From Diphasiastrum complanatum (taxonomy: Eukaryota; Streptophyta; Lycopodiopsida; Lycopodiales; Lycopodiaceae): a stretch of DNA of 64,000 nucleotides. The stretch spans positions 49,026,289 to 49,090,288 of the forward strand of contig CM055102.1 in assembly GCA_029204225.1 (NCBI GenBank), read 5' to 3'. Shown piece after piece: positions 46,070-57,026 of the stretch. Both the position numbers and the translations under genes were made by a program. The notes under the pieces were generated by a model, which was given only the letters and a program-made list of their open reading frames with translations, was not told where the DNA came from and ran no database searches. The number at the start of each line of letters is the position of its first letter. Within the stretch, counting starts at the first letter, position 1.

Positions 46070-48406
46070 GGTATAGTGACAGATAGTGTTGGAAGTATTT
46101 CTAGTTTACGCGATGGCTAGATCTACTTACGGGTGTAGTATAAGGATGTAGAGATTCGTCCACTTTTTAAGTTTCTACAACAAGCTTCAACAGAATACGG
46201 AAAGAATCAACAGGAATGAGAACACTAAGGCTTTCCCAACTAGTGCCCGTAATAGAAATAAGCTAATTAATGACAACAATAAAATTCCTTGCTAAGGCAA
46301 ACCCAACTAGGAAGATTACTAAATCCTACATAACACCTAAAGGGAGATAATAAGAATTGCGTCTAAACTAAGCAATAAACACTTAAAACCATGCCACAAT
46401 TAAAGGTCAATGAAAGGAGGCAAGAGGAGGCCCGAGCACCTTCCCTCAAGCTATGCACCTTCCAATGGGAACACAATGAAATGCAAGATAATCACAATAG
46501 TAATTTTGCCTTAATCACAAAGTGTTGTTTACAATGCAAACACCTCTCCTTTTATGGCAAGGAGGGTCTTCCATAAGTGTTTACTAACTTATGGGACTAA
46601 TCTATTTCTAGCCTTTCTAGAACTTCTAACTTAGGATTTAGAGCTCAAAGTTCTTAACTTACGAAAACTTAAGATAAAAAGTTTAAGCTATTTTATTATT
46701 ATTTAAGCTTCTACTCATGGACTTACAAAACACATGCCATAGTTGAAGTTTATTGACAATACTCATACGTGGTCTTACAAAACACATGCCACGGAGTTTT
46801 ATTGGGACAATTGTAAATTTCACTCATGAAATCACAAATTTACTAGTAACAAATTTGTCCTTCTCCACCGTCCCAAAATTCTGAGTCCTTGAAAAATGTA
46901 ACTTGCAAGGTTTGGGAAACAACAATAGCTATTGGCAAAATGTCAACTTTGTTTCATTGATTGGTTTTGGCTTTATACCAGTGCTATCATGTGGAGCTTG
47001 ATGTAATAATCACTTCTGCTTTTTACTACGTCAAAATTTGAGGTCACACGGGAGAGATATGGATGTTCGAAGAAATGAATTGAAAAAAAATGTAACAACT
47101 AAGACAATATGGGGCCTAAAAAAATTAAAAATAGAAAGTGATAATGATGACTAAAATGCTGATCACGTGATTCAGCTCTATTAACTGAACACTTTTTGTT
47201 CTTGAAGTACCGAATTCTGAGACCATATGAAAAAGTTTTAGATATAGCGAAAAAACGGGAAACAAAACGTAATTAAACAAACTTAAGACAGGGCCCTCAA
47301 AACAAAAAAACTTTGATTTGCATGAAACATTGGACCATCAAAAAATAAAACCATAAAGAATTTAAAACTTTGGCGGCATATGTTTTTTTTTTTTGCGATC
47401 ACATTTACAAAATATGTGCTCATACTAAAAAGGAGTCGTAAAAGATGTTTATATATTTAAAAATAAAAAAAATTAAAATAAAAAAAAAACTTGTTTTTAG
47501 GCCGCGGGCACCGAGTGGTCACGGGCACGGCTGATGGGCGCGGACAGCAGCACCAGGGAGAGCAGAAGTAGGTAGGGCTGAGCGCGGATAGAAAGTGAGA
47601 CAGAGAGAGGGGCGTCGCGAGGAGGGAGGGAGGCGTCGCGTGGGGAGAGAGGGGTGCCAGAGATGGGGAGTGGGGTGCGCGAGATGGGGGTGTCCCAACT
47701 TTTTTTTTTTTTTTATTTCCTTCAATGTTTATTTAGCCCTAGGGTTAGGCTTATGAAATCTGGGCAGGGTGTCTCTTTGTTTTTTTGCATTTTTTGCCCT
47801 AATTTGCCAAGGTGAGGTTAGGGTTGTTCAAAGGTAAGGTTAGGTCAATTTTTTTTTTTTAAATGAACCAGTGAAAAGTTGAGAATGAAGAAATGAAAAA
47901 AAATTTTATCAAAGGAGCAAAACTTCAAATGAAAAGTTAAAGTTTCTCTCTCCCAAATCTTCACTAAAAACTAGTTTTAGACCTCCTTCACAAGAACTGT
48001 CATATCTCTCTCAATTTTTAATCAAATTGGCTGAAAATTGGCTCAAATTCAAGCTAAGAGTGAGATCTACAATCCTATAGAAATACAGTCATAAACTTCG
48101 GCCAAAACTTCAGCCAAAAATAGAGAAAAACAGACTACAAAAACTGTCACTAACTAAAATTGGAATGAAAACACAAAAATGGCCATAACTTGGTCATTAT
48201 AGCTCCAAATCAGAAAATCTCAGTACCTCCAAGAAGATAACCAAAAGATCTATTGATCTACAATAAGAAATCACACAAATAATGACGATTAGATGGTTAA
48301 AAATTGAGTCAAAACTTGCTGGAAATTGAAAAAACAAGAAAACAAGAACAAGAAACTCTACCAAATTTAATAAAATCCACCGGATTTGATGGGGAAAGGA
48401 TCTAAT
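46070..48406. other. Leader of element G
   Basis: About 2.3 kb between primer site and first coding segment. Mostly AT-rich and without domains, apart from a GC-rich island annotated separately. Confidence 0.55.
47503..47700. other. GC-rich island bounded by homopolymers
   Basis: About 200 bp of strongly G-rich plus-strand sequence (GCCGCGGGCACCGAGTGG, GGAGGGAGGGAGGCGTCGCG) bounded on the left by A-rich runs and on the right by a T14 run. It contrasts with the AT-rich surroundings. Origin unknown; possibly captured gene-leader sequence. Confidence 0.6.
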
Positions 48407-48418
48407 GTTCTGATACCA
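48407..48418 (-). promoter_or_regulatory. Primer-binding site of element G (variant)
   Basis: GTTCTGATACCA differs by one base from the Copia site GCTCTGATACCA and is separated from the LTR by four bases. Confidence 0.65.
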
Positions 48419-48422
48419 AAAT

Positions 48423-48976
48423 TTTCATGTGCCAACCTTAGTCTTCAAACATTTAATCCATTCATTAAACATCAAATTACAATGGAAATGCAAGAAATCA
48501 AGAAACTAGTCAAAAATCAAGAAGATAGCTAAAAGTAGTAAAACTCCACCAAAATAGGTAAATTAAGGTATCTTTATTCATCATTATTGATCATTCACAA
48601 GATAGGGCCTGATTCTAGAGCATGATCATAGCTCTCATGTGATTTTAGGCACATGAACCACTTTCTTCATCAAGAAAGCTCTCCAAGAGAAGCTCCAAGA
48701 TCTCTTAAACCTCAAAATTACAAAATGAACAATAGCCTCCAAATTTAGCACGACCTCAACTATTTATAGTGGTCATTTGTGCCTCTACTATAAGTTTGGG
48801 GCCTTATATTGGGCCTTACAACCATTATTACAATTTCGCTATTCTCAATTATAGTGAGGTTGTTTGAACCACTTTATTAACTGTCCTATTGACTAGTTCT
48901 AATCTAATTTAGCTCCATGGCTATATTTTGCAATTCATTAGTAAGCTCATGTGCTAATTACATGCAGCACATGATA
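48423..48976 (-). mobile_element. Element G 5' LTR
   Basis: Starts TTTCATGTGCCAACC and ends CAGCACATGATA; the terminal CA of the other copy has become TA here. Several substitutions and small indels separate the two LTRs, for example an 8-9-bp difference near 48807, so G is older than A and B. Confidence 0.88.
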
Positions 48977-48981
48977 GTCTG

Positions 48982-49413
48982 TATCAAGTATCATCTAGAA
49001 AATATATAGTCGCCTCGTGTAACTTCTAGATTAGAGTGATTAAACATCTACAACTAATCAAGGATTACAAGAGTGGCAGATTAGTCACAACCTAGATTGC
49101 ATCTGTTGATGTTATGCCATCAGATCAAATATCTGTACTTCTGAGTACTTGCATGATCTTCTTGATCTTTTTGGAGTGTGAGGGCAGAAAAGGTGTCGCA
49201 ACTATTTTCGGTCACTTCAAGTCTTTTGACCTTTCGCGTTGTCTGACTTTCTCTTGCTGTACCACGAAAAATTCTCTTTCAAGAATCTTTCGCGTTCGTG
49301 TCTTCTCGTCAAGATGTTCGCGAACAATTCTGCTTCGTGTCTCTTGATATTTTCGTCAGACATAGTGCTAAAAGCTAGCAAAGCTTTGGTACTAAAAACG
49401 TTTTGTTTCTTCA
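48982..49413 (-). mobile_element. Copia-F 3' LTR, inner piece
   Basis: Continues the LTR after element G and ends GTTTCTTCA; next comes GCTCCCTCTC, the polypurine tract of the minus strand. Contains TTCGCGAA-type palindromes near 49313-49327. Confidence 0.92.
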
Positions 49414-50641
49414 GCTCCCTCTCAAAGCATGATAGCTTTAAGACTCCAAGACTGCTCCTTTGTCTCTCAAAAAGTTCTTTGTCTAGGGCTCTGGTGAAGA
49501 TGTTAGCGACTATGTCTTTCGTTCCGATGAAGGTGGTCTACAACATTTTCTTCTCAATCAGATCCCTGATCAAGTGGTACTTGATCAGCGATGTGTTTCG
49601 TTCTTGAGTGGAATACAAGATCTTTCATGAGGTATATTGCAGATGTGTTATCCATCTGCAAGACCAGAGGCTCATTCCCTGTTTTTCCCAATTCGTCCAG
49701 AAACTACCTGAGCCAAATTATCTCGTTGGCCATCTTTGCTGCTGCAACGTACTTTGATTTGCAGGATGACTAAGCCACAATGGTCTGTTTCTTGCTGACC
49801 CAAAGAACTACCGCTCCTGATGCGATGGTGCATTCTCCCGAGACGTTTTTACAATCATCCTTGAGGGATGCCTAGCTAGCATCACTGTAGGAAAGCATCT
49901 TGAAACCCGCATCACGACAATAACACAAGCCATAATCTCTTGTTAATTAAAGATATTGCAAAATTTGTTTTGCAATCCTCCAATGTGTTGAGCCTGGATT
50001 TACATAGAATTGGCTCATTCTGAACACTGCATAAGCGATGTCAAGATGTGTGTTGTCTGCAAGGTACATCAGTGAACCTATCAGCTTCTTGTAAGGTGTG
50101 AGCTGCATTTGTTGTCTCTCTTCTTCAGTCCTCGGACAATCATCATTTGTTAACACCGTTCTTGCGAGCATTGGAGTATTCGTTCCTTTGTAGTTCAGCA
50201 TCCCAAATCCTCTAGGATTTTTTGGGTGTATCTGGACTGGTGAAGATAGAGCTTATCTCCCTCATAGTCCCTTTCAATTTGCAAGCCAAGGTGGCACCTG
50301 GCTTCTCCCAGATCAATGATCTTGAAAGTTTCAAGATATCTTCATTCACTTCAGCAATCAGCTTCTCACTCTTGCACAGTATCAGAGTGCCATCCACATA
50401 TACAGCCACAATGATGATCTGCCCATCTGTGACTCTGACATACCCATTGGAATAAGCCATTAGTGGCTTGAATCCTAATGATTTCAGGGCTTGATCCTTC
50501 TATTTGTACCATTGTCAAGCTGACTGTTTTAGACCGTAGATACTTCTATGCATTATGCATGCATAATCAGGAAGTGAATTTGAGACGTATCTTGGGGGTT
50601 GATCCATGTCGACCTCCTCATCTAACTCGCCATGCAAGAAG
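49414..50641 (-). pseudogene. Copia-F reverse transcriptase (partial) and RNase H
   Basis: Minus-strand frames begin in mid reverse transcriptase at FLHGELDEEVDMDQPPRYVS and SIYGLKQSA, continue DGQIIIVAVYVDGTLILCKS, where the catalytic YVDD reads YVDG, then TPYKKLIGSLMYLADNTH and ISYAV-type LDIAYAVFRMSQF, and decay through RNase H to TKALDKELFERQ and SSLGVLKL near 49440. The first part of the reverse transcriptase is missing. Confidence 0.88.
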
Positions 50642-51375
50642 TGATGAGAATCGCGAAGTGCAGAAGCGAAACAGTCGCGAATAGTTCGGATGGAGTTCAT
50701 ATGCGATCGTTGGACACCACCAAATGAATCACTCCTACAGTCCTCTAGAATGCAGTCAAGCACTATTGATCTACATTTATAATTAATGTAGCATTCAACA
50801 AAATTTCAACCAATGTGCAGAATATATAAATGAGATAATCATACACACGAATAACAGCAGACGCATTTGCATTCAAAATCATACATCATAAATGTGTTAT
50901 GTGCACAATGTCTACAAGATCATCTATTGGTTCTCTCTGATTCTTCAAGCACTGCATGCAGATCCACGCAGTGCATTGGCGTGAGAGAAATATAGTTCTC
51001 TCATTAGTGGATGTCTCGCTGACTAGCGGACTTGTGGATCCTGTTTACAGAGAATTGTCTCGCTCGCAGGTGGATCTTTGTTCTATATTCTCATTTTGAT
51101 TGCTTACTAGCATCAGACTAATTTTTCTATATCTGTATATGTGTCAAATATCATCTAGTAAGTATATAGTCGCTCTGTGTAACTTTTAGATTAGAGTAAT
51201 TAAGCATCTACAACTAATAAAAAAATTACAAGAGTGGCAGATTAGCCACGAACTAGAGTATATATGTTGATGTCATGCCATCAGATCAGATATTTGTACT
51301 TTTGGGTACTTGCGTGATCTTGCTAGTACTCTTTGGAGCGTGAGGGCAGCAAAGGTTTCGCGACGTTCTTTTTTT
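50642..51375 (-). mobile_element. Truncated F-family LTR inside Copia-F
   Basis: Starts TGATGAGAATCGCGAAGTG and follows the F-type LTR (GCACTGCATGCAGATCCACG, TCTCGCTGACTAGCGGACTT, GAGTGAGGGCAGCAAAGG-like text) but stops about 200 bp before the expected TTTCTTCA end, at a T10 run near 51367. It lies exactly where the first part of the reverse transcriptase should be. Confidence 0.8.
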
Positions 51376-51379
51376 TTTA

Positions 51380-52681
51380 TGTCACGTCGTTTCTGGTACA
51401 ACAATGCCTTTGCCTTTGCCTGCTCTGCTAGGTCCAGAACCATTCTGGTTTACAAGAACTCTAGTAGTAGGCTGCCTCTCGAATCTTTGATTCGTCACTC
51501 AAATGGAAAGCGACTCAAAAATCTTCATTTTCGTGTTCATCTTCTGCTCCCTCTCTTGCTAGTGGCAAATCATAGTACTGTCTCTCAAGAACCTCATAGT
51601 TGACATGATCGTCATTGGCCATTGTCCTGCCCTCATCAAATCTGACATCTCTCACTGTTTTCACAGTGTTCATGTCAGGCATGTAGACTCTTCTGTAGAA
51701 TGACGAGTTGTTGTGATAACCTACCAGAAATCCCTGTTCAGCTTTCTCATCAAGCTTCTTTAAAAGCTTATCAGGAATATGTGCATAAGCTACACATCCA
51801 AAGATTCCGATATGAGACAGGTTGGGCTTTCTACCCCACCATAACTCGTGTGGTGTCGTGTGAGGGATACCAGACATCCCTGTCCTATTTTGGATGTATG
51901 CAGCTGTAGCTACTGCTTCAGCCCACAGTACCCTTGGAGCTTTTGAGTAGGCCATCATGCATCTGGTAGTTTCCATCAGGATCCTAGTCTTTCTTTCTGC
52001 AACACCAATGTGCTGCGATATATAGGTTGCAGTCCTTCTGTGAATGATGCCACGATCATTGTAGAAGTCAGCAAAGTGATTCGAGATGAATTCGCCACCT
52101 CGATCTGTCCTGATTTGCTTCACTTTGTTGCTTGTACATCTCTCAATCCAATTCATGTATTCTGTGAATTTATCAAGTGCTTCAAATTTATTTTGAATAA
52201 AGTACACTCTGGCAAATTTACTATAATCATCAACAAAGGTTATATAATATTTTGAGCCTCCTACTGAGATCACATTGAAAGGCCCACAGATGTCAGAATG
52301 CACTAAATCCAGAATCTTGGTCGTTCTATAGGAGTCTTTGACAAATGGAGTGCATGACATCTTACCCTTCAAACATGCATCACATGTGGTCGAACTAGTT
52401 GCATTCGAGATGCTGACCCCTGTTATTGCTCAATGATGACTTGCTTGGTAAAGTGCCATTGAGTTTATGTGGCATAGTCTTATGTGCCACAGAGTGTCTA
52501 GCGAATCATCATGAGTCTGATGCACCTGATCTGCAGGCAGACATACCTTCAGGTGATATAGATTACCTTTTCTTCTGTCTTGAGTGATCAGAGTATTGGT
52601 ACTGGCATCAACCACGTTGTATGCTTCATCGAAAAATGTCACATGCATCCCTGTATCAGCTATTTTTGCCACAAAAAGCAA
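51380..52681 (-). pseudogene. Copia-F integrase and linker
   Basis: The pre-integrase zinc region (DTLWHIRLCHINSMALYQ, 52681-52430) is followed by a 285-residue frame with the core motifs LVHSDICGPF, QIRTDRGGEFISNHF and HIGVAERKTRILMET (D, D, E), then the conserved WAEAVATAAYIQNR and LKKLDEKAEQGFLVGY. The linker continues, after a frameshift, as RQPTTRVLVNQNGSGPSRAG to about 51382. A few substitutions, such as loss of the usual PQ before NG, suggest decay. Confidence 0.9.
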
Positions 52682-52839
52682 GTCTTGCTACAATGTAGGC
52701 ATGAACAGAACGTCTTCGAGTCATCTGTCTCTGCCGTTCGTGTTGAGCCACAATGAACCAATACCGTTCACTTGATGTTTAGATCCATCTCCAAGAACAA
52801 TGAATCTTGAAGGATTTGCATTCCTGAAATCAGACATAA

Positions 52840-53830
52840 TTCATCTTGACGTCACGAAGTGCGAGGTGGCTCCTGAATCTAGGATCACCTCGTGTGTGTC
52901 AGATGTTGATACTGCACACACGTCTTCACAAATATAGGCGGTCAAACAGTTTCTGTTCGGTCTCTCTTTGCCCATTTTTGAACTCTCAGGCTCCTCAACA
53001 TAGGATGAATAGTTGTTGTTCTCCTATTTGTTCTGCGCTGATTTGTTTCTTGGGTTCAGGTGACAATCAATGGCTGCGTGACCCTTCTTGTGGCAGTGGA
53101 TACACTCAATCTTTGGATTGAGCCAGCATGTATCAACTGTGTTCCCGTCTCTTCTGCATTTCACGCAAGTCTTCTTTTCTCCACTTTGTTGCTTCGACCT
53201 CCCTTTGCTCTTCCAGTTGCTTTTGATGGTCCCCTCTGCTTGTTGATCATGATCTTGCCTTTGATTCGACTCCCTCTTAGGCTTGAATTGTTTTTTGGAT
53301 TTTTCTTTGTTGCTGTAGAGGGCCTAGTTAGAACCATCTTTGTGATCAAGATGTTCTCTAGCCTCAACTTCCTCTCGAATCTTGACAATTGCCTTTTTGA
53401 GGGTCATTGTAGGATCTTTCACGAGCAGGGTTCTGATTGTCTGGAAAGATCTGGGTAAGGCTCTCAACAGGTAAGTGAGCTGCTTCTCGGTTGACACTGT
53501 ATTTTTCGCTCTAGAGTTATGTAGTGATAGAAATAGATCCTTCATCTTCCTTACAAAGGAAGTGAGGTCTTTCTCATTCCACTGTAGATTTGTTGGCTTA
53601 TCTTCTAGAATCATTATTTGACTTACTGATTTTGTTTGAAATCTCATGAGCAGTGTATCCCACATCTCCTTAGCTTTGGAGAGTGTAGCCAGGTCAAGTG
53701 TGAGACTATCTTCGATGGAAGATGATAGCAAGACTACTACCTTGTCATTTTTCTCCCTCCACTCGCGTAGCTCTTTGTCTGATGTCGTAGGCATTACATT
53801 TTTGCCATCCACCCAGTGGAATAAACTTTA
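52840..53830 (-). pseudogene. Copia-F gag and protease start
   Basis: Minus-strand gag reads VDGKNVMPTTSDKELREW, LDLATLSKAKEMWDTLLMRF, FVRKMKDLFLSLHNSRA and LLRALPRSFQTIRTLLV, the Copia gag (UBN2-type) pattern. A basic stretch follows, then a zinc knuckle CIHCHKKGHAAIDC near 53085, and the protease motif LDSGATSHFVTSR near 52850, with the catalytic D-S-G. Frameshifts lie between 53324 and 53388 and after 53161. Confidence 0.88.
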
Positions 53831-54037
53831 ACCCTTGAGTATCAATGATATTTTAACTTTTCAGGCTAGAAAGTCAGATCTTGAAGAATCAAGAATTTAC
53901 AGATCTTGCTCTGTATGCTCTGATTGAAGCCATTGCTTCTGAAGTCTTTTCTCTTGTTGATGGTTGTTTGTTTGAATGCTTGGCCTCCTGGATCTAATAG
54001 CCTTTTTGGCTACGTCAGACTATGACAAGTTAGGTAG

Positions 54038-54049
54038 GCTCTAATACCA
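54038..54049 (-). promoter_or_regulatory. Primer-binding site of Copia-F
   Basis: GCTCTAATACCA, a one-base variant of the Met-tRNA site. The same variant is used by Copia-I at 57015. Confidence 0.85.
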
Positions 54050-54050
54050 T

Positions 54051-54969
54051 TGATGAGAAATTAGAGTGATTCAGATGGAGTTTAGATCTGATCGCTGGTC
54101 ACTGCCAGCTGCATCATTTCTACAGTCCTCCAAAATGTAGTCAGGCGCTGCTGATCTACGTTAATAGATTGATGTAGCATTCAACAAGATTCAACCAAGG
54201 TGCGAAATTAAATGAACAAGCGAATTAGACACACGAATAACAGCAGACTAATTTACATTCAAGATCAGACATGATGAGAGTGACATGTGCGCAAATGGCT
54301 ACAAAATCATCTGTTATTTTTCTGATTCTTCAAGCACTGCATGCAGATCCACGCAGTGCGTTGGCGTGAGAGAAATACGGTTCTCCCACGAGTAATGTCT
54401 CGTTTACTAGTGGACTTGTGGATCTACAGAGTCTATGCAGAATTGTCTTGCACGCAGGCAGACTTGTATTCTGTATTTTGTCTCTTGCTTACTAGCATTA
54501 GACTACTTCTTTAGTGTCTATATCAAGTATTATCCAGAAAGTATATAATCGACTCGTGTAACTTCTAGATTAGAGTGGTTAAACATCTACAACTAATCAG
54601 GGATTACAAGAGTGGCAGATTAGCCATGACCTAGATTGCATCTGCTGATGTTATGCCATCAGATCAGATATTTGTACTTCTGGGTACTTGCATGATCTTC
54701 TTGATATTTTTGGAGCGTGAGGGCAAAAAAGGTGTTGCGACTATTTTCGTGTCGCTTTGAGTCTTTTGACCTTTTGCGTCGTTTGACTTTCTCCTGCTGT
54801 ACCACAAAAAATTCTCTTTCACGAATCTTTTGCGTTCGTGTCTTCTCGTCAAGATGTTTGTGAACATTTCTGCCTCGTGTCTCTTGACTTGCACGTTCAC
54901 GAACATTTTTGTCAGGCAAAGGGCTGAAAGCTAGCAAAGATTTGGTAATAGAAACGTTTTGTTTCTTCA
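54051..54969 (-). mobile_element. Copia-F 5' LTR
   Basis: 919 bp, ends TGATGAGAAATTAGAG and TTTTGTTTCTTCA. The U3 part (about 54750-54960) carries repeated TTC-N2-GAA palindromes such as GTTCACGAAC near 54893 and TTCACGAATC near 54817. Confidence 0.93.
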
Positions 54970-54974
54970 TATTT

Positions 54975-55160
54975 TTCTTGGAAGGATCGAAAAATTTGCA
55001 ATTTTTTCAAACTTTTTAAATCTGTGTCTTGAGAAGAAGTAAAGCTTTGTGCTTTACTAATCCTCTAATTAAATAGCCTGCTTGACTAACCATAAATGGT
55101 TTTTTGAATTCTCCCAAAATTTGGCTCATCTGACTGCACTACACCAGCATTCTGATACCA
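54975..55160 (-). mobile_element. Leader and primer site of a second Copia-H family copy
   Basis: ATTCTGATACCA at 55149-55160 is a decayed Met-tRNA primer site read on the minus strand. The body of the element is lost where Copia-F inserted. Confidence 0.65.
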
Positions 55161-55386
55161 TGAAAAGGATCTTACTAGCAATTGTTGTTAGCTAATTTGT
55201 ATGCAAGCATCAATTGAACTCATTCAATTATAGAAACAGAGATCACCCCACAACCCAAGAGAACCCTATATAGACTGCTATTAACAAAGGAGATAAAGAA
55301 TTACATATATATAGTCTCACTTTTAGGATGTACCTCTACATGGCAATAAAGGCATGTTCCAACTCTGTATAGTATGTGTCAACATG

Positions 55387-55425
<39 letters not shown>

Positions 55426-55511
55426 CATATAGACAAAAAATTCAAATTATTATCGAAACTATAAATAGTCATAGACCTTACAACATAAACTCGAGCTTAC
55501 TTATTTTAACA
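55161..55511 (-). mobile_element. 5' LTR of the second Copia-H family copy
   Basis: Starts TGAAAAGGATCTTACTAGC and ends TTATTTTAACA; inverted relative of the LTR at 14845-15223 (shared TTACTAGCA(A/G)TTGTTGTTA, GCAAGCATCAAT and ACTCGAGCTTA). Confidence 0.8.
55388..55423 (+). repeat. (CA)n microsatellite inside the LTR
   Basis: Pure CA run at the same place as the TG run in the 14845-15223 LTR. Confidence 0.97.
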
Positions 55512-56150
55512 AATGCTCCTAGCAAGGAGTTCATTGAATTTCAAAAAAGATATTCTCCTATAGAGAAATATGTTTTTTTTGAAACATCGACAAGTGTTCT
55601 TGTTGGGCATGACTTGTGTGCGAAATGAATAATTGAGTATGATGAGCATGACCTTATAATATAATCAATCTTCAACGTATTCAATATTCATTTTATTATT
55701 TTATCAGAATCACATTTAGTAATGTAGATGGTTATGAAATTTCATATATGTTGTAGGACACAATTGAAGTTAGCAAGAAAAGGAGGGGCCTTGGCATTTT
55801 GAGAGTAAAATTTTTGTGAGTTTTGCGAGTTTTTTTTCTTGCCATCATTCAACAAATAGATAGCACATGGTGTGCAACATTTTTTATGCTGTCATTTCAA
55901 TGTTTTATTATTAAGAATGTGGTTTGGTACATAGTCAAAAATCCCACAAAGTAAAAGACTTTCAAATTAATTTTTTTTTTTCATCCTCCAAGGATAGCAC
56001 GCCGACGTGTTGAGCGTCTCGCCGGAAAAAAAAAAATTTGTAGTATGTGACAATCTTGAATCTCGTGGTTGGTTCGTTTGTAGTATATGCAGAACAACTT
56101 CTTCTTTGTCGACATGTTTGTCTACTCTTGACACTACGTCAATTTCTGAA
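55512..56150. other. Unassigned interval
   Basis: A short plus-strand stretch (about 55512-55628) reads like protein (APSKEFIEFQKRYSPIEKYV) but no family is recognised. The rest is AT-rich. Confidence 0.35.
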
Positions 56151-56156
56151 TTGGCT

Positions 56157-56760
56157 TTAATTGCTTCGGGCCTTTCTTCTTCTACTTAGTGAGCTTCTGT
56201 TGGTGTATAAGGCGTGAGAGTCGATAGTTGATGAACTGGAGGGTTCATTCCTTCTAGTGTCTTCTTGCAACAACATTGTAATAACTCTTGAAAGAGTTAG
56301 TTCTGGGTGTGTCATGATGATCATCATCCAGATGTCGTATGAACTTGGCAAGCTTGAAAGAAGTATCATTATCGCGTCTTGATCGTCTATGAATGATTCG
56401 ACATCGGCCATTTGCTGCAATAGGTTCTAAAACTAATTGATGTGATTCTGCAATGAATCATCTTTTGTCATTTTGAGGGAGAAGAATCTCCCTCTTAAGT
56501 GTAGCTTGGAAGTTACATCCCACACATCATACAATCTGCTCAAGATGTCCCAGACTTCCTTGGAGGTTTAACCTTCGAACACATGGCCAATTTGTGTGTC
56601 TGATATTTTGAAGATGATTAGCGTGAAAGCCTTTCCATCCTTCAACTTCCATCGGGAGATTACAGCGTCGTCTGCTTCAGGTCTTGCCTCTACACTTGTG
56701 ACAACACCATACAACTCCTTAGCCATTAGCATAGTTTTCATCTTAAATGTTCACAAACGG
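56157..56760 (-). pseudogene. Copia-I gag remnant
   Basis: The minus strand gives SRWKLKDGKAFTLIIFKISD, SKEVWDILSRLYDVWDVTSK, MTKDDSLQNHIN and LLQQMADVESFIDDQDAIMI with LLSSLPSSYDIW, the Copia gag pattern, with stops. Downstream genes are missing. Confidence 0.85.
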
Positions 56761-57014
56761 TAATTAGATCCATCGAGCTTGTCTACGATGGGAAAGGCTT
56801 TCCCTTGGAAATCCAGTGGAAGTTAGTCTAAGTGACAGTAATAACTATCAGTGATTTAAGAATGAAAATCTAATGCAATTTACAGAACAAGAAAATAATT
56901 ATTCTATTGGCTAATAGAATAAGGTTTTGTGAGAAGCTTATCAAGCTATAACAATAGCTATGATATACAACCGCTATTGATGTAGTATGAGTATTAGATT
57001 AAGGAATCAAATAT

Positions 57015-57026
57015 GCTCTAATACCA
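57015..57026 (-). promoter_or_regulatory. Primer-binding site of Copia-I
   Basis: GCTCTAATACCA directly next to the LTR start TGTTGAAATTTG. Confidence 0.85.

Larger units (their letters stand above)
43057..48976 (-). mobile_element. Element G: gag-only LTR retrotransposon
   Basis: Terminal repeats of about 555-560 bp lie at 43057-43617 and 48423-48976, flanked by GTCTG (43052-43056 and 48977-48981). The interrupted Copia-F LTR confirms the site: the related uninterrupted copy near 54510 reads AGTGTCTATATCAAG. The interior holds a primer site, a long leader and gag-type coding remnants, but no protease, integrase or polymerase domain was seen. This matches the TR-GAG class of non-autonomous plant elements. 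Confidence 0.85.
42586..54969 (-). mobile_element. Copia-F with nested element G
   Basis: Left LTR starts TGATGAGAAATTAGA and right LTR ends GTTTCTTCA, flanked by the duplication TATTT (42581-42585 and 54970-54974). Internal order on the minus strand is primer site, gag, protease, integrase, an extra truncated LTR, then reverse transcriptase and RNase H. Element G interrupts the 3' LTR. Excluding G the element is about 6.5 kb. Confidence 0.93.

Noticed and set aside
45669-46120. Ile/Val/Thr-rich plus-strand ORFs opposite element G
   Set aside because: They are antisense shadows of the acidic minus-strand coding segment.
47519-47725. Pro/Leu-rich minus-strand ORF in the GC-rich island, possible exon
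   Set aside because: Composition-driven, begins in a homopolymer run, and no recognisable motif or splice evidence.
54659-54970. 103-residue basic minus-strand ORF resembling a DNA-binding protein
   Set aside because: It lies wholly inside the Copia-F 5' LTR; the sister LTRs do not keep it open.
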